A DNA stretch of 64,000 nucleotides from Bacillota bacterium (GTDB lineage: Bacteria; Bacillota; Clostridia; Lachnospirales; Bianqueaceae), in contig JAFRUE010000007.1 of assembly GCA_017441925.1 (NCBI GenBank), positions 744,001 to 808,000 on the forward strand. Reading direction: 5' to 3'. The translations under genes and the position numbers were made by a program. Shown here piece after piece: positions 33,808 to 40,852 of the stretch. The notes beneath the pieces are model-generated. The model saw only the letters and a list, made by a program, of their open reading frames with translations, made no database searches and was not told the DNA's origin. The stretch's first letter is position 1. Every line of letters starts with the position of its first letter.

Positions 33808-34488
33808 ATGAATAAACATCTGTCTGTGTTCTCGGATCCTGTCTTCCGCCGCCGGCTGCTGATGAGTGTCGCGGGCGTACTGATCTGCGGTCTCTCTGTC
33901 GGGCTTTTTAAGAGAGCGGCCTTCGGCGTGGATCCATTCCAGTCGATGATGAGCGGTCTTGACGCCGTCATTCCGATACCTTTCGGGACACTTTACATGA
34001 TCGTCTGCGCGGTATTTCTGATCTTCTCTCTGGTCTTTGACCGTTCAAAGATCGGCATCGCCACTTTTATCAATCTGTTCCTGCTGGGATATGTGGCCGA
34101 GTTTTCCCTCGGACTGCTGACGAAGCTGTTCCCCGCGCCTTCTGTGCTGCTGCGGGCAGTATTCCTGGTCCTAGGCATCGTGATCATGTGCTTCTCCGCT
34201 TCGCTCTATTTCACAGCGGATCTCGGCGTATCGGTGTACGACGCGATCGCACTGATCCTTTCGGAGAAACAGTCCCGGATCCCGTTCCGCGTGCTGCGGA
34301 TCATGGCCGACTTTATCTGCGTACTGATCGGCGTGCTCCTGTGCCTTGCAGCAGGCTTCTCCTGGCAGAAGATCTTTGCCTCTGTCGGCATCGGCACCAT
34401 CATCACCGCGTTCTTCATGGGGCCTCTGATCGACCTGTTCTGCCGCAGGATCGCGCAGCCGTTCCTTGATAAAGCGCGCATGGATTAA
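33808..34488 (+). CDS. YczE/YyaS/YitT-family membrane protein
   Basis: A 226-residue membrane protein with five to six helices (LLMSVAGVLICGLSVGLF; LYMIVCAVFLIFSLVF; VLLRAVFLVLGIVIMCFSASLYF). Blocks such as GVDPFQSMMSGLDAVIPIPFGTLYMI and ADLGVSVYDAIALIL match the YczE/YitT family, whose molecular role is not settled; B. subtilis YczE is linked to bacillaene and surfactin control. AGAGGAG lies upstream of ATG 33808. Single gene, with a promoter and a bidirectional terminator. Confidence 0.82.
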   Translation: MNKHLSVFSDPVFRRRLLMSVAGVLICGLSVGLFKRAAFGVDPFQSMMSGLDAVIPIPFGTLYMIVCAVFLIFSLVFDRSKIGIATFINLFLLGYVAEFSLGLLTKLFPAPSVLLRAVFLVLGIVIMCFSASLYFTADLGVSVYDAIALILSEKQSRIPFRVLRIMADFICVLIGVLLCLAAGFSWQKIFASVGIGTIITAFFMGPLIDLFCRRIAQPFLDKARMD

Positions 34489-34502
34489 AAAAAGCATACC
34501 AA

Positions 34503-34566
34503 AGCAAAAAAAGCTCCCAAAAGCTGTCTCATTTTAAAGGCCAGCTTTTGAGAGCTTTTCTTTGCT
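34503..34566. terminator. Long bidirectional terminator
   Basis: AGCAAAAAAAGCTC and CAAAAGCTG pair with CAGCTTTTG and GAGCTTTTCTTTGCT; the minus-strand side ends in seven Ts. Serves the YczE-like gene and the convergent GNAT gene. Confidence 0.85.
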
Positions 34567-34665
34567 ATAGATTCATCTTGTATTAATTCATGTGTGCCCA
34601 ATTAACGGACCAACTTTCGGTCTTGCTTTTTCCAGCTAAATGTAGCCGTTTAAATCATGCGTGCT

Positions 34666-35169
34666 TTACAGGATTGTTTCCATGCCGACTTTATACGGCT
34701 TCATACCGCATGCTTCGTAGAAGCGCATTGCCTGCGGATTGCAGCTCCACACATTCAGGGTCATATGATAGCAGCCCTGCTCTTTCGCGAATCGCTTGAC
34801 ATATTCATACAACTGCGTGCCGATATGCTGTCCGCGCGCATTCTCGTCAACACAAATATCGTCCACATAAAGTGTCCGGATATCGGTAAGCACATGTGAA
34901 TCCGTATTCTGTTCAAAGATACAGAACGCGTATCCGGCCACATGCGGTCCGTCTCCACTGTCCGTTTCGAAAACGAATACCGGCCGCGTGTCATCGGCAA
35001 AGATCTCTTTGAGCTCCTCCGTCGTATACTTGGTCGCGGGTCCTTTGAAGAGATCCGGCCTACCATTGTGATGGACCATATCCACCTGTACAAGGAGCCG
35101 CAGTACATCATCGGTATCGCCGGGACACGCCCTCCGGATCCTGCCCTCTGCAATCACTGACGCATCCAC
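34666..35169 (-). CDS. GNAT-family N-acetyltransferase
   Basis: A 167-residue acetyltransferase with IRRACPGDTDDVLRLLVQVDMVHHNGRPDLF near the start, the acetyl-CoA site DDICVDENARGQHIGTQLYEYVKRFAKEQGC (ARGQHIG, near 112) and the usual end NPQAMRFYEACGMKPYKVGMETIL. The GTG at 35169 lies three bases after the stop of the upstream gene and has only a weak ribosome site, so the true start could be a few codons further in. Acceptor unknown. Co-transcribed with the small unknown gene. Confidence 0.85.
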   Translation of the reverse strand: MDASVIAEGRIRRACPGDTDDVLRLLVQVDMVHHNGRPDLFKGPATKYTTEELKEIFADDTRPVFVFETDSGDGPHVAGYAFCIFEQNTDSHVLTDIRTLYVDDICVDENARGQHIGTQLYEYVKRFAKEQGCYHMTLNVWSCNPQAMRFYEACGMKPYKVGMETIL

Positions 35170-35172
35170 TGA

Positions 35173-35472
35173 TTATTTCTTGGTGCTGTCGTACAGAGAA
35201 ACCTTGTTCTCCTTGCAGAACGCTGCCAGATTCTCTTTATAGAAATCAAATTTGTCCTTCTCTTTGCCCTTGAAGAACTCGATCGGCTTGCCCAATCCGC
35301 GGACCGTCATGGAGATCTTCTCGGAATCCTTGCGGAACAGGCCCTCTTTGCACTTATCGAACGCAACGCTCGTGATCTTGTCATAGGTAATATCACGGAG
35401 CACAGGACGCTTGCCGCTCTCGTCAACGACCATCAGCTCTGTCTTGTCAAAAACGATTTTATCATGTTTCAT
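35173..35472 (-). CDS. Small protein of unknown function (PH-like fold possible)
   Basis: I do not recognise this 99-residue protein with certainty. It is basic and rich in strands with a C-terminal helix: IVFDKTELMVVDESGKRPVLRDITYDKITSVAFDKC, then MTVRGLGKPIEFFKGKEKDKFDFYKENLAAFCKEN. The pattern of strands followed by one amphipathic helix fits bacterial PH-like domains. No signal peptide or membrane segment. Strong GGAGGAGG ribosome site, its own promoter, and three bases before the GNAT gene. Confidence 0.7.
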   Translation of the reverse strand: MKHDKIVFDKTELMVVDESGKRPVLRDITYDKITSVAFDKCKEGLFRKDSEKISMTVRGLGKPIEFFKGKEKDKFDFYKENLAAFCKENKVSLYDSTKK

Positions 35473-35511
35473 GTTACTGTTTCCTCCTCCAATTAATAAT
35501 ATACCTTAATA

Positions 35512-35540
35512 AGTATAACACAGACAATTCCAATAATCAA
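35512..35540 (-). promoter_or_regulatory. Promoter of the small protein/GNAT pair
   Basis: Minus strand: TTGATT, 17 bp, TATACT. Confidence 0.65.
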
Positions 35541-35547
35541 TAGCAAA

Positions 35548-35575
35548 AATCCCCGGGATTAAAGTCCCGGGGATT
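35548..35575 (-). terminator. rpsU terminator
   Basis: AATCCCCGGGA and TCCCGGGGATT pair perfectly over 11 bp with a six-base loop; on the minus strand a T-run follows. It starts 12 bp after the rpsU stop. Confidence 0.92.
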
Positions 35576-35586
35576 CCGTTTGTCAA

Positions 35587-35766
35587 TCAGTAATTGTACT
35601 TCCTCTTGCGAGCCGCTTCAGACTTCTTCTTGCGTCTTACGCTGGGCTTCTCGTAATGCTCTCTCTTGCGGACTTCCTGCATGATACCAGCCTTGGCACA
35701 GCTTCTCTTAAAGCGACGAAGGGCGCTGTCTAAAGACTCGTTCTCCTTGACGATTACGTTCGACAT
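35587..35766 (-). CDS. rpsU: 30S ribosomal protein S21
   Basis: A 59-residue basic protein of the small ribosomal subunit, near the anti-Shine-Dalgarno end of 16S rRNA. The sequence begins [19 protein letters not shown] and continues [23 protein letters not shown], then the lysine/arginine-rich tail [17 protein letters not shown], all typical of bS21. A purine-rich ribosome site, GGGAGGGG, precedes ATG 35766. Single gene with its own strong promoter and terminator. Confidence 0.97.
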   Translation of the reverse strand: MSNVIVKENESLDSALRRFKRSCAKAGIMQEVRKREHYEKPSVRRKKKSEAARKRKYNY

Positions 35767-35834
35767 ATCTTCTCACCCCTCCCTCTGCTGCAAATGTGCA
35801 TGCTAAACAAAATCTTCTCAACATACCGGAAATG

Positions 35835-35863
35835 ATTATAACGGAAATCCGGCGATCCGTCAA
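35835..35863 (-). promoter_or_regulatory. rpsU promoter
   Basis: Minus strand: TTGACG, 17 bp, TATAAT; leader about 60 bases. Confidence 0.8.
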
Positions 35864-35891
35864 GCCGTTTTTTGAAAAAATCTAAAAGCCT

Positions 35892-35905
35892 CAGCCTCAT
35901 GGCTG
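35892..35905 (-). terminator. Weak hairpin after yajC
   Basis: Minus strand CAGCC-ATGA-GGCTG followed by AGGCTTTTAGATTTTTT. The stem is only five bp and the T-run lies several bases away. Confidence 0.4.
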
Positions 35906-35911
35906 CCGCGC

Positions 35912-36373
35912 TCAGTCCTTCTTGGAGAAAAGGCCTTTCTTTTTCTTCTCGCCCTTCTCGAGCAGATACTGATCATACTGATCCAGCTTGTCCTCTGCCA
36001 GGTCATCGCCGATGACAGCGTCAGAAGGAGCCTTCTCCGGAGCGTCCTCTACGATCTTCTGCGTAAGGTCGGGTTCCTTCTTGGCCAGGATCTGGTCTCT
36101 GCGGACCGGAATGATGATGCCGCGGTTTACGCCGAACTCAACCATCAGATTGTCGTTGATCACGTTGACGACCTTACCGTACATACCGTTATTGAGCAGT
36201 ACCCAGTCGCCGCCGGTGATCTCGTTCTGCATCTTGGCGGTCTCCTTCTGCTGCTTGCGCTGCGGACGGATCATAACAAAGTAAAGGATCGCGAAGAAAG
36301 CAACATAGATCAGAATCAGCGGAAGCATGCTGCCGCCCATTCCGCCGGCTGCTGTAAGCAATGCAAAGTTCAT
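35912..36373 (-). CDS. yajC: Preprotein translocase subunit YajC
   Basis: Accessory membrane subunit of the SecDF-YajC complex, which helps protein export through SecYEG. The 153 residues begin with one membrane helix (LPLILIYVAFFAILYFVMIRPQ, about 17-38), ending in the family block IRPQRKQQKE, followed by EITGGDWVLLNNGMYGKVVNV and VEFGVNRGIIIPVRRDQI. The acidic and lysine-rich tail (LLEKGEKKKKGLFSKKD) is longer than in E. coli (110 residues). Strong ribosome site AAGGGGG; own promoter. Confidence 0.93.
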   Translation of the reverse strand: MNFALLTAAGGMGGSMLPLILIYVAFFAILYFVMIRPQRKQQKETAKMQNEITGGDWVLLNNGMYGKVVNVINDNLMVEFGVNRGIIIPVRRDQILAKKEPDLTQKIVEDAPEKAPSDAVIGDDLAEDKLDQYDQYLLEKGEKKKKGLFSKKD

Positions 36374-36404
36374 AATAATCCCCCTTAGATTTCACAATAA
36401 ATGT

Positions 36405-36433
36405 ATTATATACTTTCAGCAGCTTTTTTACAA
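36405..36433 (-). promoter_or_regulatory. yajC promoter
   Basis: Minus strand: TTGTAA, 17 bp, TATAAT. Confidence 0.7.
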
Positions 36434-36444
36434 GAGTCTAATTG

Positions 36445-36945
36445 TTATTTTTCTGTGAACCCGCCGTCTTCCCGGCAGAAATGCACGAACTGCGCTCCTA
36501 CAGCCGCTGCGAGATCCTCCGGACGCAGTGAAAGCGTCGTCCCCCTGCGGCCGCCGCTTACATAGATCTTATCCGCAAGTTCAGCCTCTTCTTCGACAAA
36601 AACCGGAAAAGGCTTCTTCAGGCCGATCGGGCTGACTCCGCCCCGGACATATCCGCTGACAGCCTGGATCTCCTTAACATGCAGCATTTCAATGGATTTT
36701 TCCCCTGCTGCGCGGGCTGCGGCCTTCAGATCGATCTCTTCCTCGACCGGAAGCACGTAACAGTAGATCCCGCCGCTCTTGCCCCGCGCGAGCAGCGTCT
36801 TATAGGAGAGCTCCCGAGGCACGCCGGTCTGGTCGGCAACATGGATCCCATCAATAAACTCGTCACATTCATATGTGATCAGTCCGTACTCGATCCCCGC
36901 GCGTTCAAGGATCCGCATCGCGTTGGTCTTAAGTTCTTTAGCCAT
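36445..36945 (-). CDS. ybaK: Cys-tRNA(Pro)/Cys-tRNA(Cys) deacylase, YbaK family
   Basis: Trans-editing enzyme that hydrolyses mischarged Cys-tRNA(Pro). The 166-residue protein begins KTNAMRILERAGIEYGLITYE and has the family blocks YKTLLARGKSGGIYCYVLPVEEEIDLKAAARAAGEKSI, VSGYVRGGVSPIGLKKPFPVFV (with the conserved GGxSPIG motif, near 114) and YVSGGRRGTTLSLRPEDLA. Its ATG overlaps the tgt stop by one base (TAATG), so both are translated from the same message; this groups two tRNA quality and modification functions. Confidence 0.92.
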   Translation of the reverse strand: MAKELKTNAMRILERAGIEYGLITYECDEFIDGIHVADQTGVPRELSYKTLLARGKSGGIYCYVLPVEEEIDLKAAARAAGEKSIEMLHVKEIQAVSGYVRGGVSPIGLKKPFPVFVEEEAELADKIYVSGGRRGTTLSLRPEDLAAAVGAQFVHFCREDGGFTEK

Positions 36946-38081
36946 TACAGTCCGAACTCCTTATAGCCTTCGATCCTCTCGTCGGCAAAACTGTCATACC
37001 GGTGCTCTTCGATCGCTCTGCGGGCACGCTCCATCAGATGGTTGTAATAATACAGGTTGTGCAGCACACACAAACGCATTCCAAGCATCTCGTTCGCTTT
37101 CAGCAGATGGCGCAGATAGGCGCGCGAATACATCCTGCATGTCGGGCAGCCGCAATCCTCATCGATCGGACGGTCGTCCCGCTCATATTTTGCGTTCCAG
37201 AGATTCAGTTTGCCTTTGTCCGTATAGACATGTCCGTGACGGCCGTTCCGCGCGGGCAGAACGCAGTCAAAAAAGTCCACGCCTCTGCGGATTCCTTCCA
37301 CAATATTGGCAGGCGTACCGACCCCCATCAGATATGTCGGCTTGTCCTTGGGAAGCTCCGGAATGACGGCGTCAAGGATCCTGTACATCTCTTCATGCGT
37401 CTCGCCTACCGCAAGTCCTCCGATCGCGTACCCGTCAAGATCAAGACTGCGGATCTCCTTCGCGTGCGCTATCCGCACGTCTTCCAGAATTCCACCCTGA
37501 TTGATCCCGAAAAGCATCTGGTGCGGATTCAGTGTCTCCGGCAGACTCTTCAGCCGTTCCATTTCAGCCTTGCAGCGGTAAAGCCAACGGGTCGTACGCG
37601 CGACGGAAGTCTCGATGTAGCTGCGTTCCGCTTTGCTCGGAGGGCACTCGTCAAACGCCATCGCGATCGTCGAAGCGAGATTCGACTGGATCTGCATGCT
37701 CTCTTCCGGTCCCATAAAGATCCTGTGGCCGTCGATATGAGACGCGAAAGTCACACCTTCCTCTTTGATCTTACCGCGGAGAGACGTCAGGGAGAAGACC
37801 TGGAATCCGCCTGAATCGGTCAGGATCGGATGGCGCCAGTTCATAAAACGGCCAAGCCCTCCCAGATCATGGATCAGTTTGTCACCGGTCCGTACATGCA
37901 GATGATAAGTATTGGAGAGCTCGACCTGACAGCCGATCTCCTCCAGATCCGCGGAAGATACGGCACCCTTGATCGCACCGACAGTTCCCACATTCATGAA
38001 AACGGGCGTCTCTATATCCCCGTGGACTGTGGTCATATGCGCTCTTTTGGCCCTTCCGTCTGTTGCTGTTACAGTATACAC
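36945..38081 (-). CDS. tgt: tRNA-guanine transglycosylase
   Basis: Exchanges G34 for a queuine precursor in tRNAs with GUN anticodons. The 378-residue protein has LSNTYHLHVRTGDKLI, the substrate block ILTDSGGFQVFSL (proton-acceptor Asp), FGINQGG, YAIGGLAVGE, the catalytic Asp region GVDFFDCVLPARNGRHGHVYTDKG, and the zinc site C-x-C-x2-C...H (CGCPTC, then VLHNLYYY). It starts at GTG 38081 with AAGGA eight bases upstream; the nearby ATG is out of frame. Confidence 0.96.
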   Translation of the reverse strand: MYTVTATDGRAKRAHMTTVHGDIETPVFMNVGTVGAIKGAVSSADLEEIGCQVELSNTYHLHVRTGDKLIHDLGGLGRFMNWRHPILTDSGGFQVFSLTSLRGKIKEEGVTFASHIDGHRIFMGPEESMQIQSNLASTIAMAFDECPPSKAERSYIETSVARTTRWLYRCKAEMERLKSLPETLNPHQMLFGINQGGILEDVRIAHAKEIRSLDLDGYAIGGLAVGETHEEMYRILDAVIPELPKDKPTYLMGVGTPANIVEGIRRGVDFFDCVLPARNGRHGHVYTDKGKLNLWNAKYERDDRPIDEDCGCPTCRMYSRAYLRHLLKANEMLGMRLCVLHNLYYYNHLMERARRAIEEHRYDSFADERIEGYKEFGL

Positions 38082-38111
38082 GGCATATCCTTTCTATTTG
38101 TATTTTCTCTA

Positions 38112-38140
38112 TTGACAAGCTCTCTGTGACCCGTTATAAT
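38112..38140 (+). promoter_or_regulatory. Consensus promoter of the XRE-cupin gene
   Basis: TTGACA (38112-38117), exactly 17 bp, TATAAT (38135-38140): a full sigma-A consensus. Confidence 0.88.
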
Positions 38141-38150
38141 GAGAGCATAC

Positions 38151-38167
38151 GTTTAGTTTGCCTAAAC
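38151..38167 (+). promoter_or_regulatory. Palindromic operator candidate of the XRE-cupin gene
   Basis: GTTTAG-TTTGC-CTAAAC, a 17-base palindrome starting about four bases after the expected transcription start. Position and symmetry fit autoregulation by the HTH protein it precedes. Confidence 0.65.
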
Positions 38168-38220
38168 TTATTTTTTAGAAATGCGTAACACGGCATGTTT
38201 CGCAAGGAGGTTTATACGCA

Positions 38221-38760
38221 ATGGATATCGGTAAAAAGATCCGCGAACTCCGTATTCTCAACCAGCTGACACAGCAGGAGCTGGCTGACCGCTGTGAACT
38301 GTCCAAAGGATTCATTTCCCAGCTTGAGAACAACCTTACCTCGCCTTCCATCGCTACCCTGACGGATCTGCTGCAGTGTCTCGGGACCAATCTGCGGGAT
38401 TTCTTCAGCGATGAGCGGGATGACCAGGTCGTCTTCCGTCAGAAAGATTATTTTGAGAAAGACGACGAGGACGAGGGTGTACTGATCCGCTGGATCGTTC
38501 CCAATGCGCAGCGCAATATGATGGAACCGATCTGGGTGCAGCTTGCGCCCGGCGCTCAGACCGAGACCGACGTTCCGCACGACGGCGAGGAATTCGGCTA
38601 CTGCCTGTCCGGCACGCTGATGCTGACGATCGGCTCTTCTTCCTATGCGGTGCATCGCGGCGAGACGTTCTATTACCGTCCCGATCAGCCGCACTTTATC
38701 CGCAATAACGGAACCACGCCGGCCCGTTTCATCTGGGTCACCACGCCTCCTAATTTCTGA
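38221..38760 (+). CDS. XRE-family regulator with cupin domain
   Basis: A 179-residue transcription regulator. Residues 3-60 are an XRE helix-turn-helix (GKKIRELRILNQLTQQELADRCELSKGFISQLENNLTSPS). Residues 105-177 are a cupin barrel (VQLAPGAQTETDVPHDGEEFGYCLSGTLMLTIGSSSYAVHRGETFYYRPDQPHFIRNNG). The arrangement is that of PuuR-type regulators, which sense small amines or acids. AGGAGG lies ten bases before ATG 38221. An unusually strong promoter with a palindrome just after it suggests self-repression. Effector and other targets are unknown; it converges on the BMP-domain gene. Confidence 0.92.
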   Translation: MDIGKKIRELRILNQLTQQELADRCELSKGFISQLENNLTSPSIATLTDLLQCLGTNLRDFFSDERDDQVVFRQKDYFEKDDEDEGVLIRWIVPNAQRNMMEPIWVQLAPGAQTETDVPHDGEEFGYCLSGTLMLTIGSSSYAVHRGETFYYRPDQPHFIRNNGTTPARFIWVTTPPNF

Positions 38761-38781
38761 GCCGGCATCCGGACTGCCGGC
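38761..38781. terminator. Short hairpin between convergent genes
   Basis: GCCGGCA and TGCCGGC pair around TCCGGAC in the 31-bp gap between the XRE-cupin gene and the BMP-domain gene. No T-run. Confidence 0.45.
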
Positions 38782-38791
38782 CACCGTCCTG

Positions 38792-40702
38792 TCAGATCTT
38801 TGCCGGATCCAGCGCAAGCGCTGCTCTCTCCCGGAAAGCCGTCTGCGGCGGGATCGTTCCGTTCACGTTCTCCGCGAGCCAGTTCATATTGAGGATCCCT
38901 TCTACGTCCAGGAAGCTTCCGGATGGTACCTGAATCTTCCCTTCGTTATCGCGGATCTCACCTTCAAAGATCTGTATCGCGCGGTGATGGACCATGCGCC
39001 GGAGCATCTCCGCCAGGCGTCTGGTCCTCTCCGGCAGCTTCTCACTGTAAATGATGTCGATCACGTGGCTCGCCATGCCCCACCAGTAGTTGATCGCTTT
39101 GCCGGATCCGTCCTGTTCGTCATAAGATCCGTTCTCCAGACTCTCAAGGATCTTCTCATAGAAAACGCCCCAGTTGAAGACAGGCATCGCCAGATTCCAT
39201 ATCTCTCCGTCCGGGTTCTTCTTGAAGACACCGTATCGGCGCGAAGCATGCGTCGGAGAGATCATATCCTGCATGGACATGATGTCCACGCCCAATCTGT
39301 CCAGACGGTCCGCCGGCCTCTCGGTCCTGTCCTTCAGAGCCGTATACTCCAGATAGATCTGCGCGCGGGGATTTACAAGCTGCGCTCCAAGCGCGAACGC
39401 GTTAATGCTCGCGATCGTCGGTGCTGTCGGGAAATCCGTGATATAGCCGATCTTGTCCGTCTCCGTCATCGATCCCGCGATCGCGCCGGAAATATACTTG
39501 GCTTCATGCATCCGGCCGCTGTAGGTCCGCACATGCTGATACGGCAGATTGACCGAACAGTTCAGGAACCTTGTCTGCGGATGCAGGATAGCCGCTTTTA
39601 CACTTGGTGTGATCAGCGTCGCGGACGTTGTGAAGATCACGTCGAATCCCTGATCTGCGATCCTGCCGAGCTCTTCGCTGCCCTTGTCCGGGTCGGTCGA
39701 CACATTGTCGAACCGCTCCGTAATGACGCGTCCCTGCATAACGTCTTCCACATGCTGTCTTCCCAGTTCATGCGCGTACGCCCAGCTTACCTTGTCGGGC
39801 GAATCCGCATAAACAAAGGCAGCTTTTATTGTTTTAGGCTGTCCGGTAAAAAGCGACGAAAGAATGCTCTTCTTCACCGGTTCAGCCGGCTTCATGCTCA
39901 GATCGACAGGATTGTCGTCAGACTCGAACTGCAGCTCCGGCCAGAGAACAGCAAGATTCTCACGTATTTTGGCTTCCGTCTCATCATACAGCGTCCTATA
40001 GCCGAAAACATTGATATATTTAAGGAAAGCGTCACCGGTCGTGATCCTCAGTCTGTCCCGGTCGATATCTTTATAGATCTTACGGAACTGATAGTAATTT
40101 GAATGGAAACGGGTCCTGGCGTCCAGATCCTTCCACGCTTCCTCGGTCTGCATGTCCACGGCGGCGCACAGAGATGCGAAGGAACCCTCTTCCGTGAACC
40201 ATACGTAATTGACTTTGCTGATCTTATAGAAATCCAGGAACTCAAAATAAATCCGGACCGTCGGGTCATCCGACCGTTTGGGCATGATCCTTGTCACACG
40301 GCCGGGAATCGTCTCCGCGTCAAAAAACTTCAGGACGCTGACACGCTTGTTGCCCTCGACCACATAATACAGATTCAGGAACTCATATACCTCTATCGCT
40401 GTACGGATACCGACCTCCAGATGGCTTTCGCATAGATTGCTCCACTTGGAAGCAAACTCCGTCCCGTCCGGCAGGATCGGCATATAATTTCTCGCAAATG
40501 AAAGACTGCGCGCGTGCGCACTCGTTCCGACGATTTTGCCGAGCGGGATATCCACTACTCCGAGGCCGATCTCATTCTGTGTATCAAGGCCTTCCCTATC
40601 CTCTTCAAGGACTCTCAGATAGGGATTCTCACCTCTCGCCCGGGCTTCTGCAAAACATCTCTTACCTGCCTTAAGAGCATCCGCATAATACTCACTTGCC
40701 AT
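38792..40702 (-). CDS. Cytosolic BMP/PnrA-like ligand-binding protein with ParB-like N-terminus
   Basis: A 636-residue protein. Residues 291 to about 580 form a BMP-family (PnrA-like) domain, normally the nucleoside-binding lipoprotein of ABC importers: IKAAFVYADSPDKVSWAYAHELGRQ, FDVIFTTSATLITPSVKAA, KYISGAIAGSMTETDKIGYITD. Here there is no signal peptide or lipobox. Residues 45-140 (VVDIPLGKIVGTSAHARSLSF and YYVVEGNKRVSVLKFFDAE) resemble a ParB/sulfiredoxin-like domain. Residues 141-290 are unassigned. It has its own promoter and no transporter genes next to it. A cytosolic ligand-sensing or regulatory role is inferred; the protein type seems common in Lachnospiraceae, but its function is unknown to me. 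Confidence 0.75.
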   Translation of the reverse strand: MASEYYADALKAGKRCFAEARARGENPYLRVLEEDREGLDTQNEIGLGVVDIPLGKIVGTSAHARSLSFARNYMPILPDGTEFASKWSNLCESHLEVGIRTAIEVYEFLNLYYVVEGNKRVSVLKFFDAETIPGRVTRIMPKRSDDPTVRIYFEFLDFYKISKVNYVWFTEEGSFASLCAAVDMQTEEAWKDLDARTRFHSNYYQFRKIYKDIDRDRLRITTGDAFLKYINVFGYRTLYDETEAKIRENLAVLWPELQFESDDNPVDLSMKPAEPVKKSILSSLFTGQPKTIKAAFVYADSPDKVSWAYAHELGRQHVEDVMQGRVITERFDNVSTDPDKGSEELGRIADQGFDVIFTTSATLITPSVKAAILHPQTRFLNCSVNLPYQHVRTYSGRMHEAKYISGAIAGSMTETDKIGYITDFPTAPTIASINAFALGAQLVNPRAQIYLEYTALKDRTERPADRLDRLGVDIMSMQDMISPTHASRRYGVFKKNPDGEIWNLAMPVFNWGVFYEKILESLENGSYDEQDGSGKAINYWWGMASHVIDIIYSEKLPERTRRLAEMLRRMVHHRAIQIFEGEIRDNEGKIQVPSGSFLDVEGILNMNWLAENVNGTIPPQTAFRERAALALDPAKI

Positions 40703-40739
40703 AATAACTCCTCCTTACTGCTTTGCTCCGGCGAACGTT

Positions 40740-40768
40740 ATTGTACCATCTCCGGACTTTTTTCGCAA
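40740..40768 (-). promoter_or_regulatory. Promoter of the BMP-domain gene
   Basis: Minus strand: TTGCGA, 17 bp, TACAAT. Confidence 0.65.
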
Positions 40769-40772
40769 CACC

Positions 40773-40807
40773 GACCTGCATTTTGGCACGGCAGACTTGC
40801 ATTTTGG
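40773..40807 (+). promoter_or_regulatory. Direct repeat over the clpE -35 region
   Basis: Two copies of GAC(C/T)TGCATTTTGG, at 40773-40786 and 40794-40807, start 21 bp apart (two helical turns). The second covers the -35 box of clpE. They do not match the CtsR heptad GGTCAAA. Confidence 0.6.
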
Positions 40808-40825
40808 GGCAACTGCCATTATAAT
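40797..40825 (+). promoter_or_regulatory. clpE promoter
   Basis: TTGCAT (40797-40802), 17 bp, TATAAT (40820-40825). Confidence 0.72.
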
Positions 40826-40852
40826 ATCTGATACGAAGGAGTGATTGCTCAT

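Noticed and set aside
38645-40102. 485-codon plus-strand open frame overlapping the XRE-cupin end and the BMP-domain gene
   Set aside because: It starts inside the cupin domain in another frame and runs antisense to the BMP gene; no supporting motif.
40773-40807. CtsR box at clpE
   Set aside because: The repeat does not contain GGTCAAA heptads on either strand.
40841-40852. GTG start of clpE at 40841
   Set aside because: The GTG overlaps the ribosome site; the ATG at 40853 begins the zinc-finger sequence MLCQLC.
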